From assembly GCF_000691165.1 (NCBI RefSeq), contig NZ_ASJD01000005.1:62001-126000 (forward strand): a DNA stretch of 64,000 nt. Reading direction: 5' to 3'. Source of the DNA: Bacillus safensis FO-36b (lineage in GTDB: Bacteria; Bacillota; Bacilli; Bacillales; Bacillaceae). The notes beneath the pieces are model-generated. The model had not been told where the DNA came from, did no database searches, and worked only from the letters and a program-made list of their open reading frames with translations. This document shows positions 33,854 through 43,777 of this stretch, piece after piece. Position numbers and translations under genes: made by a program. Each line of letters starts with the position of its first letter. Positions within the stretch are counted from its first letter, which is position 1.

Positions 33854-34840
33854 ATGAAATCAAACCGTATCTTTATCGCTTGGCTAAGGTGGCCACTTTA
33901 TCTTCGAATTGCCATTATAATCTGTTTCTTGCTTCTCTTTTTTGGACAATTAATCGTTTTACTTGAACCGAAGCAATATCATACGATCTTTGATGGGATC
34001 TGGTGGGCGCTTATTACAGTCTCTACGGTTGGTTACGGTGATTTTGTGCCGCAAACCATGCCAGGGCAGGTGGCAGGTATGGCGCTCATTTTTATCGGAG
34101 CCAGCTTTGTCACCGCTTATTTCGCCACACTTGCCGCCGCTGTATTCAGCAAGCAGCACCATTATGTTGAGGGCAAGGTAGCCTTTAAGGGGAATGGACA
34201 CCTCATTATCGTCGGCTGGAATGAGAAGACAAACAAACTGCTTCAGTCGTTTCAAACGATTGATCCAGCCATGCCGATTGTGCTGATTGATGACTCCTTG
34301 AAAGAAGGGCCTCTTTTGGAAAATGTCCATTTTATTAAAGGACATGGGACCGAAGATGTCACACTTCGTAAAGCCAACATTACCGGTGCAGATGCAATCA
34401 TGATTACCGCAGATCAGCATGAAAATGAAGTGACAGCCGATATGCAGAGTGTTTTAACCTTACTTGCAGCAAAAGGATTAAACCCTTCTCTATATTGTTT
34501 AATTGAAATCTTAACAGATCGTTACGTGAAGAATGCCGAGCGTGCTGGCGCTAACCAAGTCATTCATACCTCTGATGCTGTCAATCATTTAATGGTTGAA
34601 CATTTTCTGATAAAGGAACAGCTTACGGCGTTTAAGAAAAAACGACATATGACGCTGCATAAACACGTCACCATCATACCTGTACCGGCTTCATTGGCTG
34701 GAGAAACATTCTTAACGGCGCTCCATCACTTTCTAGAGCATCATGTAATTATCGTTGGCGTACAAAAAAAAGAAGGACCCATGATGAATCCTCCCTTTGG
34801 CTATGAGCTTCATCCAGAGGATGAATTGATCAGCCTTTAA
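33854..34840 (+). CDS. yugO: Potassium channel YugO
   Basis: 328 residues. Two membrane helices flank a pore loop with the selectivity filter TVSTVGYGDFVP near residue 60. The rest is a RCK/TrkA-N regulatory domain (HLIIVGWNEKTNKLL, then HGTEDVTLRKANITGADAIMITAD) and a C-terminal RCK part. In B. subtilis YugO carries potassium signals in biofilms. ATG 33854 has an AAAGGAAGAG site. Converges on yugN with a 4-bp overlap of the stops. Confidence 0.95.
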   Translation: MKSNRIFIAWLRWPLYLRIAIIICFLLLFFGQLIVLLEPKQYHTIFDGIWWALITVSTVGYGDFVPQTMPGQVAGMALIFIGASFVTAYFATLAAAVFSKQHHYVEGKVAFKGNGHLIIVGWNEKTNKLLQSFQTIDPAMPIVLIDDSLKEGPLLENVHFIKGHGTEDVTLRKANITGADAIMITADQHENEVTADMQSVLTLLAAKGLNPSLYCLIEILTDRYVKNAERAGANQVIHTSDAVNHLMVEHFLIKEQLTAFKKKRHMTLHKHVTIIPVPASLAGETFLTALHHFLEHHVIIVGVQKKEGPMMNPPFGYELHPEDELISL

Positions 34841-35238
34841 AGCAGTGCGTCTTCTAATTCCTTGACGAGCGAAAAGCCAATCTCAGCATAAGCCTTTGAT
34901 ACATCCCCATCTTTCTCTTTTGGTTCTTGGAATTGATTAAAGGATGCACCCACATTTCCAACCATCGCATGATCATCTAACTTATCTTGATAGACATGCT
35001 TTAAGAGAAATGGATGTCCCATTTTCACCACAACACCTGGCTGATCGAGCTGGCCTTTCTCGGCTGTAAAAGGAACTCTGAGAAAGGTATAGCCATCACG
35101 GTTATCAATTTTATAATCAAAATACCCGTGATCATAATCCCAGTTCCCATTAATGACATAACCGAGCGGCTTCATCGTTTCTTCTAAATGGTAAAGTGAA
35201 AAGCTTTCACCAGGCAGCCTGGATGGTACATGAATCAT
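34837..35238 (-). CDS. yugN: YugN-like family protein
   Basis: 133 residues, matching YugN in size and position. Conserved blocks are YVINGNWDYDHGYFDYKID and GYTFLRVPFTAEKGQ, giving a small mixed alpha-beta protein. The function is unknown. Its stop overlaps that of yugO, so the two convergent transcripts must overlap. Confidence 0.9.
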   Translation of the reverse strand: MIHVPSRLPGESFSLYHLEETMKPLGYVINGNWDYDHGYFDYKIDNRDGYTFLRVPFTAEKGQLDQPGVVVKMGHPFLLKHVYQDKLDDHAMVGNVGASFNQFQEPKEKDGDVSKAYAEIGFSLVKELEDALL

Positions 35239-35270
35239 ACGAAACCCTCCTTTTTGTATTAGGGTTCGTT

Positions 35271-35298
35271 AAAGAGAGGAATTCATACATTTCCTCTC
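35271..35298 (-). terminator. Hairpin at the end of the GerPA/PF-like gene
   Basis: GAGAGGAA and TTTCCTCTC pair around an 8-nt loop; the minus strand follows with TTT. Overlaps the stop codon. Confidence 0.55.
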
Positions 35299-35486
35299 GC
35301 GATTTGGACATTGTTTGTAAACGCGGCATCGAACAGGCTTTGATTGGATGATTGATTCGTCTCGTTATCACTGCCGGAACCCGCTGTTTCCTTCGTAGCA
35401 CTCTTAGAACAAATGCGTCCGACATTGCCAAAGTTAACGATCGCCTGACCAGAAATATCATGAATATATATATGATTCGTCCTCAT
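35283..35486 (-). CDS. GerPA/GerPF-like spore protein
   Basis: 67 residues. The pattern HDISGQAIVNFGNVGRI, then AGSGSDNE and FDAAFTNN, follows the small GerPA/GerPF family of spore permeability and germination proteins. In that family G-S-G-x-x-N and N-F-G are conserved. It has a GGAGGG ribosome site. Expected to be made in the mother cell late in sporulation; no promoter was identified. Lone gene between yugN and pgi. Confidence 0.72.
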   Translation of the reverse strand: MRTNHIYIHDISGQAIVNFGNVGRICSKSATKETAGSGSDNETNQSSNQSLFDAAFTNNVQIARGNV

Positions 35487-35557
35487 TTTTCACCCTCCTC
35501 TATTCATTATTCTATGTACAGCACACTGGAAAGCTTGCACAGGAACCTGAAGAAAAC

Positions 35558-35593
35558 AAAAAAGGCACACCTTTATGAAAAGGTGTGCTTTTT
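35558..35593. terminator. Terminator behind pgi
   Basis: GCACACCTTT and AAAGGTGTGC pair around ATGA, flanked by A- and T-runs on both sides. Confidence 0.92.
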
Positions 35594-35597
35594 GTTC

Positions 35598-36953
35598 TTA
35601 TGATTGTTTTAAACGGCTTTCAAGCTCTGCTTTTTTCTCTTCGAAGCCTGGTTTTCCTAGTAAAGCAAACATATTCACTTTATAAGCTTCTACTCCAGGC
35701 TGATCAAATGGATTGACGCCTAGTAAATATCCAGACATCGCACATGCTTTCTCAAAGAAGTACACGAGGTATCCGAATGTATAAGCATCCATCTCAGGAA
35801 TTGTCACGATAAGGTTCGGTACTTTTCCATCTGTATGGGCAAGCATCGTTCCTTCAAATGCTTTTTTATTGACGAAATCAACCGTTTTTCCTGCCAGATA
35901 GTTCAAGCCATCAAGGTCTTGTTCTTCTGCTTCAATTACAAGCTCATGTCGAGGCTTGTCTACACTCACGATTGTTTCAAACAAGTCTCTTCTTCCTTCT
36001 TGAACATATTGACCAAGTGAATGAAGATCTGTTGAGAAGTTAGCAGATGAAGGATAGATTCCTTTTTCATCTTTCCCTTCACTTTCACCGAATAATTGCT
36101 TCCACCATTCTGCGAAATATTGCAGACCTGGCTCATAGTTAATCAGCATTTCAATCGTTCTGCCTTTATTGTAAAGGACATTGCGGACGACAGCATATTG
36201 GTAAGCCGCATTTTCAGAAAGCTCCGATGAAGCGAAGTCTTCGCTTGCTTTTGCTGCACCTTCCATCATCTGATCAATATCTGCACCGCTCACAGCGATT
36301 GGCAAAAGACCGACTGCTGTTAATACTGAATAGCGTCCACCAACATCATCCGGGATGATAAATGATTCGTAGCCTTCTTCAGTTGCTAATGTTTTAAGTG
36401 CACCGCGTGCCTTGTCAGTTGTCGCATAAATACGTTTTTTCGCTTCTTCAGCACCGTATTTTTCAATGAGGAGCTTTTTAAAGATGCGGAACGCAATGGC
36501 TGGCTCTGTTGTTGTACCAGATTTTGAAATCACGTTAATGGAGAAATCTGCATCTTCCAATAGATCCATTACATCTGTTAAATAAGATGAACTGATGTTG
36601 TTTCCAATAAAAATGATTTGCGGTGTCTTGCGCTTGCCTTTTGGCAAAGTGTTATAGAAAGTATGGTTCAAAAATTCAATCGCGGCACGTGCCCCTAGAT
36701 ATGACCCGCCGATTCCGACAACGAGCAGGACGTCAGAGTCAGATTTAATTTTGTCTGCACTTTTTTTAATGCGGGCAAATTCTTCGCGGTCATATTGCTT
36801 CGGCAAGTCCACCCAGCCTAAATAGTCACTGCCTGCACCCGTTTGTTCATGAATATTATGATGGGCTACCTTCACAAAATCTTTTAAATATGTAAGCTCA
36901 TGTTCTTGAAAGAAAGGTAACGCTTTCGAGTAGTCAAATTGAATATGTGTCAT
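35598..36953 (-). CDS. pgi: Glucose-6-phosphate isomerase
   Basis: 451 residues from ATG 36953 (GGAGGG site); B. subtilis Pgi is 450. Interconverts glucose 6-phosphate and fructose 6-phosphate in glycolysis. Sugar-phosphate binding motifs [14 protein letters not shown] (near 80), [11 protein letters not shown] (near 140), and the Gram-positive type [25 protein letters not shown] segment with the catalytic glutamate and histidine are present. Single gene with its own terminator. Intact. Confidence 0.97.
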   Translation of the reverse strand: MTHIQFDYSKALPFFQEHELTYLKDFVKVAHHNIHEQTGAGSDYLGWVDLPKQYDREEFARIKKSADKIKSDSDVLLVVGIGGSYLGARAAIEFLNHTFYNTLPKGKRKTPQIIFIGNNISSSYLTDVMDLLEDADFSINVISKSGTTTEPAIAFRIFKKLLIEKYGAEEAKKRIYATTDKARGALKTLATEEGYESFIIPDDVGGRYSVLTAVGLLPIAVSGADIDQMMEGAAKASEDFASSELSENAAYQYAVVRNVLYNKGRTIEMLINYEPGLQYFAEWWKQLFGESEGKDEKGIYPSSANFSTDLHSLGQYVQEGRRDLFETIVSVDKPRHELVIEAEEQDLDGLNYLAGKTVDFVNKKAFEGTMLAHTDGKVPNLIVTIPEMDAYTFGYLVYFFEKACAMSGYLLGVNPFDQPGVEAYKVNMFALLGKPGFEEKKAELESRLKQS

Positions 36954-37041
36954 CGCTTGTAAGCCCTCCATTACGTTAGTTCTGTCCCTTTCACTTTAGC
37001 GGAACTAGCTTTTGAAATCAAGTGATCGTCACTGGCATGGC

Positions 37042-37071
37042 AAAAAGCCGCTTCTCTTGTTGAGAAGCGGC
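37042..37071 (-). terminator. Terminator behind yugK
   Basis: GCCGCTTCTC and GAGAAGCGGC pair perfectly around a 5-nt loop, followed on the minus strand by TTTTT. Confidence 0.92.
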
Positions 37072-37079
37072 AATCTGGA

Positions 37080-38252
37080 TTATAAAGAAGCTTTCAAAAT
37101 CGATAGAATATCATCACGGTTAAGTTTCATAAAGTTACCAAAACCACCGTATTCCATCTCTTTTGCTGCAATGTCGGCAATTTTGTCCAGCTGATCTTCA
37201 CCAATATCATAATCCGCTAAACGGCTTGGTGCACCGAGACTTGTCCAGAACGCTGACAGTTTGTCGATCCCTTCTAATGCGATGTCACGATCTGACTTTC
37301 CGTCTGTTTCGATGTCAAACATGTTCAGCATAAGGTTTTTAAAACGTTCTACATTATGATCGAGCGTGTGGCGCATCCAGTTTGGGAAGAGGATAGCAAG
37401 CCCGCCTGCATGCGGAATGTCATAGACAGCCGATACAGCATGCTCAATCGTATGGGACGCCCAGTCGCCAAAGTAACCCATTTGCAGCGTGCCATTTAAA
37501 GCAATCGTTCCTGCATATAGAATCGTTTCACGATGCTCATAGTTTTGTAAGTCTTCCAGCAGTTTTGGTGCTGTCTCGATGACTGTTTGAAGAACAGCAA
37601 AACACATCCGGTCCTGTAAAGGCGTGTTTTTCACATTATGGAAGTATTGCTCAAAAACGTGGCTCATCATATCGACCATACCATACACCGTCTGGTTTTC
37701 TGGCACAGAATACGTATGCTCAGGGTCTAGAATTGAAAAAGCTGGGTGAGTGACAGAGCTGCCCCACACATATTTTTCATTCGTTTCCCAGTTTGTGATG
37801 ACAGAGTCTGGATTCATTTCTGAACCAGTTGCTGCAAGTGTCAGCACTGTGCCAAACGGCAGTGCTTTTTGAGCGGTTGTTTTCTTTGAAATAATATCCC
37901 ACACATCACCGTCATACTCTGCTCCGGCTGCAATTGCTTTTGTACAGTCGATCACACTTCCGCCGCCAACGGCTAATAAGAAATCAATGTTCTCCTTTTG
38001 GCAGATATCGATTCCCTTTTTCACTGTTGTGAGGCGCGGGTTTGGTTCAACGCCAGACAGCTCAAACACTTCTGCATCTGCTTCATTTAACGCACTGATG
38101 ACATTGTCATAAAGACCATTTTTCTTAATGCTGCCGCCGCCATATACAAGTAACACTCGTTTTCCATAACGAGCGAGTTCGCTTTTGAGTCCTTCTAGCT
38201 GTCCTTTTCCAAACATCAATTTTGTTGGGTTATAGTAAATAAAATTCTCCAT
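37080..38252 (-). CDS. yugK: Iron-type NADH-dependent alcohol (butanol) dehydrogenase YugK
   Basis: 390 residues from ATG 38252; the frame opens 40 codons earlier but homologues start MENF. NAD-binding GGGS near residues 38-41 and [10 protein letters not shown] near 95, and the metal ligands in [34 protein letters not shown]. Reduces medium-chain aldehydes such as butanal. Strongly similar to yugJ directly upstream, from which it is separated by a terminator-like hairpin. Confidence 0.93.
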   Translation of the reverse strand: MENFIYYNPTKLMFGKGQLEGLKSELARYGKRVLLVYGGGSIKKNGLYDNVISALNEADAEVFELSGVEPNPRLTTVKKGIDICQKENIDFLLAVGGGSVIDCTKAIAAGAEYDGDVWDIISKKTTAQKALPFGTVLTLAATGSEMNPDSVITNWETNEKYVWGSSVTHPAFSILDPEHTYSVPENQTVYGMVDMMSHVFEQYFHNVKNTPLQDRMCFAVLQTVIETAPKLLEDLQNYEHRETILYAGTIALNGTLQMGYFGDWASHTIEHAVSAVYDIPHAGGLAILFPNWMRHTLDHNVERFKNLMLNMFDIETDGKSDRDIALEGIDKLSAFWTSLGAPSRLADYDIGEDQLDKIADIAAKEMEYGGFGNFMKLNRDDILSILKASL

Positions 38253-38328
38253 CTGTTGAAACATCTCCTTACAACGAATATATCCAAAAACATGAAAGAC
38301 TACTGTAACATATGTACACAATGAACTC

Positions 38329-38358
38329 AAAAAAGATAACTGCCCGCAAGCAGCTATC
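38329..38358 (-). terminator. Terminator between yugJ and yugK
   Basis: GATAGCTGC and GCAGTTATC (one mismatch) around a 6-nt loop, followed on the minus strand by six T. Confidence 0.78.
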
Positions 38359-38372
38359 CCTTTATTGTTCAA

Positions 38373-39536
38373 TTATAAAGAAGCGTTCAAAATGGCTAAA
38401 ACATCTTCTTTGTTCAGCTTTTTAAATTGACCAAATTCACCGCGTGCCATTGCACGGTCTGCAATTAAATCAATTTTCTCATCGTTGATGTCATAATCGG
38501 CTAAACGACTTGGTGCACCAAGACTTGTCCAGAAAGCTGACAGCTTGTCAATTCCTTCTAAGCCGACTTCTTCATCTGTTTTGCCCGCAGGATCTACATC
38601 GAATACACGGACCGCTAATTGTTTAAAACGGCCTGGGTTTTCTTGAATCACATGTTTCATCCAGTTCGGGAACAAGATTGCAAGACCGCCTGCATGGGGG
38701 ATATCATAAACAGCTGATACTGCATGCTCAATGTTATGAGAAGCCCAGTCACCACGTGCCCCCATTGAAAGCATGCCATTAAGCGCAATTGTGCCAGTGA
38801 ATAAAATCGTTTCACGGAGCTCATAGTTCTCTAGATCGTTGATCAACTTCGGTGCCGTTTCAATGACAGTGCGAAGAAGTCCTTCACACATACGATCTTG
38901 GTAAGGTGTATTTTCTGTGTGATGGAAATATTGTTCGAACACATGTGACATCATGTCAACCATGCCATAAATCGTATGGTTTTTAGGCACAGTGAATGTG
39001 TTGACTGGATCAAGAATAGAGAATTTCGGGAAAACTGCTGGACTTCCCCAGCCATACTTCTCATTTGTTTCCCAGTTTGTGATGACTGATCCAGAGTTCA
39101 TTTCAGAGCCTGTTGCGGCAAGTGTTAACACAGTACCGAACGGAATAGCTTCCATTGGGACGTGCTTGCGTGTCACGATATCCCAAGCATCTCCATCGTA
39201 CTTCGCACCAGCTGCGATTGCTTTCGTCGCATCAATGACACTGCCGCCGCCAACTGCCAAAATAAAATCAATGTCGTTCTCTTTGCAAAGTTCGACCCCT
39301 TTTCTTACTGTTGTTAAGCGCGGGTTAGGCTCCACACCAGCAAGTTCAGTGATTGCAGCTCCTGATTCTTTTAGGATGCTGACAACTTGGTCATAAAGGC
39401 CGTTTCGTTTAATACTGCCTCCACCATATACAAGTAATACGTTTTTTCCGTAGTGTTTGAGTTCATCTGAAAGGGCTGATACTTCTCCCTTTCCAAAAAT
39501 TAATTTCGTTGGGTTCCAATAAGTAAATCGATCCAT
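38373..39536 (-). CDS. yugJ: Iron-type NADH-dependent alcohol (butanol) dehydrogenase YugJ
   Basis: 387 residues from ATG 39536, which has a GAGGAGGAGA site. Same architecture as Yug[15 protein letters not shown] for the cofactor, [14 protein letters not shown], and ligands in [16 protein letters not shown] and [16 protein letters not shown]. The two proteins are near-identical in long stretches (for example the 25 residues ending SRLADYDI), so they arose by tandem duplication, which B. subtilis shares. Confidence 0.94.
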   Translation of the reverse strand: MDRFTYWNPTKLIFGKGEVSALSDELKHYGKNVLLVYGGGSIKRNGLYDQVVSILKESGAAITELAGVEPNPRLTTVRKGVELCKENDIDFILAVGGGSVIDATKAIAAGAKYDGDAWDIVTRKHVPMEAIPFGTVLTLAATGSEMNSGSVITNWETNEKYGWGSPAVFPKFSILDPVNTFTVPKNHTIYGMVDMMSHVFEQYFHHTENTPYQDRMCEGLLRTVIETAPKLINDLENYELRETILFTGTIALNGMLSMGARGDWASHNIEHAVSAVYDIPHAGGLAILFPNWMKHVIQENPGRFKQLAVRVFDVDPAGKTDEEVGLEGIDKLSAFWTSLGAPSRLADYDINDEKIDLIADRAMARGEFGQFKKLNKEDVLAILNASL

Positions 39537-39680
39537 GTGATCTCCTCCTCGCGCTACATTATGCGCCTCATTCATTCCAAAAGTAAAGTAATTTGCTTTC
39601 ATCCATTTTCTTACGCATAGTTTGGCTAAAAATCTGCAAAATATAAATGTATTGATGCTGTAGCGAAAGGAGGAATCACG

Positions 39681-39917
39681 ATGAGTGCTATTCAGCGTAT
39701 TGCCCTCGTGCTCACGATTATCGGTGCTATTAACTGGGGACTAATCGGCTTTTTTCAATTTGACTTAGTAGCAGCGATCTTTGGCGGACAAGGTTCTGCA
39801 TTATCACGTATTATTTATGGTCTTGTTGGAATTGCAGGTCTTGTCAACCTTGGTCTGTTGTTCAAACCAAGCGAAGAAGCTGTTCGCCGTGACGAGCCGA
39901 ACCCAGAAGTTCGTTAA
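39681..39917 (+). CDS. yuzA: DUF378 membrane protein YuzA
   Basis: 78 residues with two membrane segments and the DUF378 core: [23 protein letters not shown], then [29 protein letters not shown] site precedes ATG 39681. Position beside yugJ equals that in B. subtilis. Function unknown. Its terminator hairpin is followed by copy B of the intergenic element. Confidence 0.93.
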   Translation: MSAIQRIALVLTIIGAINWGLIGFFQFDLVAAIFGGQGSALSRIIYGLVGIAGLVNLGLLFKPSEEAVRRDEPNPEVR

Positions 39918-39934
39918 ATAAAAAGACATAAAAA

Positions 39935-39957
39935 AGGCTGCCTACATGAGGCAGCCT
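39935..39957 (+). terminator. Terminator hairpin of yuzA
   Basis: AGGCTGCCT and AGGCAGCCT around ACATG; no T-run follows because repeat copy B begins at 39958. Confidence 0.75.
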
Positions 39958-40122
39958 CAGCATGTAGACAAACCCTCGCATTCTTTGTCAGGTCTGCGCG
40001 CTGGTGCTCACGAATTCTAAATTCGTCCGCAAAAGTGCCCGCTTTTCCTAGACTTCAAAGGTTTTCTATCACGCTGAAAAAGAAGACAAAGGGCTAAAAT
40101 TTTAGCCCTTTGTCAACAATCT
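39958..40122 (+). repeat. ~170-bp structured intergenic element, copy B
   Basis: Starts CAGCATGTAGACAAACC, ends TTGTCAACAATCT. The 3' hairpin is here a loop-less perfect 30-bp palindrome (40085-40114). End segments CAGCATG... and ...CACGCTG (40070-40076) are nearly complementary. An inner ACGAATT/AATTCGT hairpin is present. Noncoding. Confidence 0.88.
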
Positions 40123-40125
40123 AAG

Positions 40126-40150
40126 GCACCGTTTGGAGCGGTGCTTTTTT
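40126..40150 (+). terminator. Second terminator behind copy B
   Basis: GCACCG and CGGTGC around a 7-nt loop and then six T. Different in sequence from the hairpin left of the element. Confidence 0.85.
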
Positions 40151-40151
40151 A

Positions 40152-40544
40152 TTATTTCTTGATAAGGTCTTTACGGTTTGATTGCTCAATCCACTCTTCA
40201 AGTTTATCTTTAAGCGTATTGAAACCTTGTGGTGCAGCAGCTTCTTCTTTCACTTGCTGTGGTCTTTGTTTCTTTGGTTTGCTTTCTTTTCTTTCAGGTG
40301 CATCTTGTGTCGCACGGATAGAAAGGCTGATTTTACCTGCATTTTCATCAACAGAAAGAACTTTTACTTGTACTTCGTCACCAATTGAAAGGTGCTCGTT
40401 GATGTCTTTTACAAAGCCATGTGTTACTTCAGAAATATGCACAAGTCCTTGAGTTTCTTCATCTAATGCAACAAACGCACCATACGCTTGTAATCCTGTT
40501 ACTTTACCAGTGTAAACACTGCCTACTTCAAACTTTGTCGCCAT
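40152..40544 (-). CDS. yugI: S1-domain RNA-binding protein YugI (general stress protein 13)
   Basis: 130 residues. Residues 5-75 form an S1 domain (VGSVYTGKVTGLQAYGAFVALDEETQGLVHISEV, then GDEVQVKVLSVDENAGKISLSIRA). The remainder is a basic, glutamine-rich linker and a short helix. Binds RNA or ribosomes; B. subtilis YugI is known as general stress protein 13 and is ribosome-associated. Monocistronic. Confidence 0.95.
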   Translation of the reverse strand: MATKFEVGSVYTGKVTGLQAYGAFVALDEETQGLVHISEVTHGFVKDINEHLSIGDEVQVKVLSVDENAGKISLSIRATQDAPERKESKPKKQRPQQVKEEAAAPQGFNTLKDKLEEWIEQSNRKDLIKK

Positions 40545-40654
40545 GATAACAACTCCTAAATAAATGTTTTAATATTCGTTTATACGCAATTAAAAACTAT
40601 ATCACAGAACAGGCAGTTACGCAAAATATTTTTTAAATGGGTTTAGATGAGATC

Positions 40655-40701
40655 AAAAGGGGGAATACCTGAAAACAAGAATGCTTTCTAGTATTCCCCC
40701 C
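40655..40701 (-). terminator. Terminator behind alaT
   Basis: GGGGGAATAC and GTATTCCCCC pair perfectly around a 22-nt loop; the minus strand continues TTTT. A second stem AGGCAT/ATGCCT (40711-40738) ends in a plus-strand T-run and overlaps the alaT stop. Confidence 0.65.
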
Positions 40702-40742
40702 TAATTTGTGAGGCATGAGTCCATTTGGATTGATGCCTTTTT

Positions 40743-41936
40743 TTATTTTAAGATGGCTGATGCTTCTTCCTTCACTTGTCGAGCCTGCAAAAAGCGCTGT
40801 ATTCTTGAAAGTGATTCCTGAAGATGATCAAGTGACGAAGCATATGAACAGCGAATATGACCTTCACCGCTCGGTCCGAAAACATTCCCAGGAACAACGG
40901 CCACTTTTTCGCTTAGGAGCAGCTCCTCAGCAAATTGTTCTGACGTCATGCCTGTGCTTTTAATCGATGGGAACGCGTAAAACGCTCCATTTGGCTGGTG
41001 GCATGTGAGTCCTAGTTCATTAAGGGAGCCGACAAACAAATTACGGCGCCTTCTGTAGCTTTTTTTCATTTTCTCCACATCTTCAAGTCCATTTTTTAAT
41101 GCTTCTTCTGCCGCATATTGTGCCATCGCCGGCGCGCACATCATAGAATATTGATGTATTTTCAGCATGGCATCGCGCAGTACAGGTGGTGCTGCCACAT
41201 ATCCTAAACGCCAGCCCGTCATGGCAAACCCTTTAGAAAAGCCTGAGATCAAGATCGTTCTTTCCTTCATATCTTGAATAGCCGCCACGCTTGTAAAAGC
41301 TTCATCGTATGTCAGCTCTGCATAAATCTCATCCGTAATAATGAGCAGGTCATGCTCTTTCGCAAATTGAGCAATATCTTCAAGCTCTTCCTTTGAATAA
41401 ACAGACCCAGTCGGATTTGATGGCGAGCAAAGCAAAATGGCTTTTGTCTTCGGCGTCAGCTTTGTGCGAAGATCAGCAGAATCTGCTTTGAAATCTTTTT
41501 CAGCGGTTGTACTTAAATAGACAGGCACGCCGCCTGCAAGTGTCGTAAGTGCCCCGTATGCTACGAAACAAGGCTCTGGAATGATCACTTCATCCCCGCT
41601 GTTTAAAATCGCACGAAAGGCCAAATCAAGTGCCTGGCTTCCGCCAACTGTGATAATGAGTTCTTCTTCTGGACTGTAGTTAATGTGAAACCGCTTATAT
41701 AAATAGTGGCTCAGTTCTTTTCGCAAAGAAATTAAACCTGCATTCGCCGTATAAGAGGTCAGCCCTTGTTCTAATGACATAATACTTGCCTCTCTGACAT
41801 TCCAAGCTGTCACGAAATCTGGCTCGCCGACACCAAGGGAGATAACCCCCTCCATTGTGGCAGCCAAATCAAAGAATTTCCGAATACCTGACGGCTGAAT
41901 GCTTTGTACCGTTTCAGATAAATAAGACTTTTTCAT
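40743..41936 (-). CDS. alaT: PLP-dependent aminotransferase AlaT (YugH)
   Basis: 397 residues, class I aminotransferase. VGEPDFVTAWNVREA at the start binds substrate, LLCSPSNPTGSVYSKEEL holds the N and P of the cofactor pocket, TDEIYAELTYD has the PLP aspartate, and SGFSKGFAMTGWRLGY has the PLP lysine. In B. subtilis this enzyme (YugH/AlaT) is the alanine transaminase controlled by the adjacent AlaR. The start directly abuts the alaR stop, so the two are one transcription unit. Intact. Confidence 0.92.
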   Translation of the reverse strand: MKKSYLSETVQSIQPSGIRKFFDLAATMEGVISLGVGEPDFVTAWNVREASIMSLEQGLTSYTANAGLISLRKELSHYLYKRFHINYSPEEELIITVGGSQALDLAFRAILNSGDEVIIPEPCFVAYGALTTLAGGVPVYLSTTAEKDFKADSADLRTKLTPKTKAILLCSPSNPTGSVYSKEELEDIAQFAKEHDLLIITDEIYAELTYDEAFTSVAAIQDMKERTILISGFSKGFAMTGWRLGYVAAPPVLRDAMLKIHQYSMMCAPAMAQYAAEEALKNGLEDVEKMKKSYRRRRNLFVGSLNELGLTCHQPNGAFYAFPSIKSTGMTSEQFAEELLLSEKVAVVPGNVFGPSGEGHIRCSYASSLDHLQESLSRIQRFLQARQVKEEASAILK

Positions 41937-42437
41937 TTAAGGAGACACCACGATTCTTTTGTCATCGTCTCCTGTTTCAAACACTTTCCCATCATGTTTA
42001 TATCTTTTCAAAATAAAGTGGGTAGTTGTTGAAACAACGGAATCAAGTGTCGATAATTTTTCAGATACGAAGCGGGCAATATCAGACATTGATCTTCCGC
42101 GGATCACAACGGAAAGATCATAAACACCTGACATGAGATAGACAGACTCCACTTCCTGAAACCGATAAATCCGTTCAGCAATTTCATCAAATCCGACGCC
42201 TCTTTTTGGTGTCACTTTTACATCAATCATTGCTGTAACGCCTTCATGACCATCCACTTTTCGCCAGTCAATCATGGTTGAATAATCAATAATGACTTTT
42301 TGATCTTCAAGTTTTTGAATGATGGCTTCGGCTTCTTCTGTTGTCACGCCTGCCATTTTTGCAATTGTATTTAAATCGGCGCGGCTGTTTTCATCTAAAA
42401 TCTCTAATATTTCAGTTTCTTTTTCTGTTAGTTTCAT
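41937..42437 (-). CDS. alaR: Lrp/AsnC-family regulator AlaR (YugG)
   Basis: 166 residues. N-terminal winged helix (EILEILDENSRADLNTIAKMAGVTTEEAEAII), then the RAM sensing domain (AMIDVKVTPKRGVGFDEIAERIYRFQEVESVYLMSGVYDLSVVIRG). Encoded first in the operon with alaT and divergent from yugF. In B. subtilis it controls alaT in response to alanine. The shared 175-bp intergenic region with yugF should hold its operator. Confidence 0.93.
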   Translation of the reverse strand: MKLTEKETEILEILDENSRADLNTIAKMAGVTTEEAEAIIQKLEDQKVIIDYSTMIDWRKVDGHEGVTAMIDVKVTPKRGVGFDEIAERIYRFQEVESVYLMSGVYDLSVVIRGRSMSDIARFVSEKLSTLDSVVSTTTHFILKRYKHDGKVFETGDDDKRIVVSP

Positions 42438-42612
42438 TTGATTTCACACCTCAGATTATAAAAGCTAGTTTTAAAAAATCTTCTGAACATTATAGCACGT
42501 TTTTCCCATTATGCTAAGCAGGGAAAAGATTCTATTAATAGCTTAAAATCCACTTTTTAGGGTACAATACAGTCACCTAACAGAGAGAGTATCAAGTATC
42601 GGAGTGAAGAAT

Positions 42613-43437
42613 GTGGACATTGTTCAGCCAGCTTATATGAAAAGTACATTCGGTTTAGACATCTATTACGAGTACTATCCAAATGAGGGCAAGAAGACAT
42701 TGATCTTAATTCACGGTCTCTTCTCTTCTACCTTCAGCTATCGAAAGCTCATCCCGCTTCTGAAACAGGATTTCAATTTAATTGCAATTGATCTGCCGCC
42801 ATTTGGACAGTCCGAGAAGTCGAATACGTTTATTTACAGCTATCGCAACATGGGAAAAATTATTATAGAGCTAGCTGGTTATTTACAGATTCGGCATGCG
42901 ATTCTAGTGGGTCATTCAATGGGTGGACAAATCGCCTTATACGCTGCATCTGAACGGCCGGACCTATTTGAAAAGGCGGTTCTATTGTGCAGCTCTGGCT
43001 ATTTGAATAAGTCAAAAAGATCACTTGTTTACAGCACATATATTCCTTATTTTTATCTGTATCTAAAAAGAAAGCTTTTAAAACAGGGCATTATGAAAAA
43101 TTTAACGGCTGTTGTGCATGATCATTCCATCATTGATCAAGAGATGGTCGACGGCTATTTAAAGCCGTTTTCAGATGATCAAATCTTTCGGGGGATATTT
43201 CGTTTGATTCGGCACCGGGAAGGAGATTTGACCTCGGACGTTTTAAAGAAAATGGAAACACCCGTGCTGCTCATTTGGGGCGAGGAAGATCGAATCGTTC
43301 CCATTCAAATAGGCGAAAGACTGCACAAAGATCTGCCAAATTCAACCTTGCATGCATTAAAAAAAACCGGGCACCTCATTCCTGAGGAAAATCCGGTCTT
43401 TGTGTCTGATCAAATCGGACAGTTCAGCCTGTCTTAG
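42613..43437 (+). CDS. yugF: Alpha/beta hydrolase YugF
   Basis: 274 residues from GTG 42613 (GGAG at 9 bp); GTG 42604 overlaps that site. Nucleophile elbow LVGHSMGGQIALYA near residue 100, oxyanion HGLFSSTFSYR near 38, acid in LLIWGEEDRIVP and the histidine in KKTGHLIPEENP. Hydrolase of the carboxylesterase type; substrate unknown. Converges with yugE, overlapping it by 4 bp. Confidence 0.9.
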   Translation: MDIVQPAYMKSTFGLDIYYEYYPNEGKKTLILIHGLFSSTFSYRKLIPLLKQDFNLIAIDLPPFGQSEKSNTFIYSYRNMGKIIIELAGYLQIRHAILVGHSMGGQIALYAASERPDLFEKAVLLCSSGYLNKSKRSLVYSTYIPYFYLYLKRKLLKQGIMKNLTAVVHDHSIIDQEMVDGYLKPFSDDQIFRGIFRLIRHREGDLTSDVLKKMETPVLLIWGEEDRIVPIQIGERLHKDLPNSTLHALKKTGHLIPEENPVFVSDQIGQFSLS

Positions 43438-43694
43438 CGTGAACAGGAGCTGCTGTCTCTTATGGCAAAAAGCTGATTCGCTGTATGCTGACAGCTCTCT
43501 AGCGGAAGAAGCTGTTCAAATGAGTGATGGTAGATGGCTTGAATCTCTTTTGCTAAAGATAACGGGTCTTCTGCGTCGTATAATGCACTGATGACGTCAG
43601 CAGGCTCCGTTTCATAAAAATCCTCTCCATAATGAAAAGGGTCCCATGCCTTAATGAATTGAATCATCTCTTCTACAGCTTGACTATCTTTCAT
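43434..43694 (-). CDS. yugE: DUF1871 protein YugE
   Basis: 86 residues from ATG 43694; a GTG three codons earlier (43703) is possible but worse placed. Small acidic helical protein (VEEMIQFIKAWDPFHYGEDFYETEPADVISAL) matching YugE in size and location. Function unknown. Its stop overlaps the end of yugF. Confidence 0.85.
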   Translation of the reverse strand: MKDSQAVEEMIQFIKAWDPFHYGEDFYETEPADVISALYDAEDPLSLAKEIQAIYHHSFEQLLPLESCQHTANQLFAIRDSSSCSR

Positions 43695-43777
43695 CGGTAT
43701 CACCGCTTATAATAAATTTTGTGATGTTTATTTTAGCACAACCAAGAATGGTTGAAAAACAGCTAGAGGTGGGTTTC

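Noticed and set aside
40711-40746. Plus-strand terminator at the alaT end
   Set aside because: No rightward gene ends here; the T-run may simply be the reverse of A-rich sequence. Mentioned with the alaT terminator.
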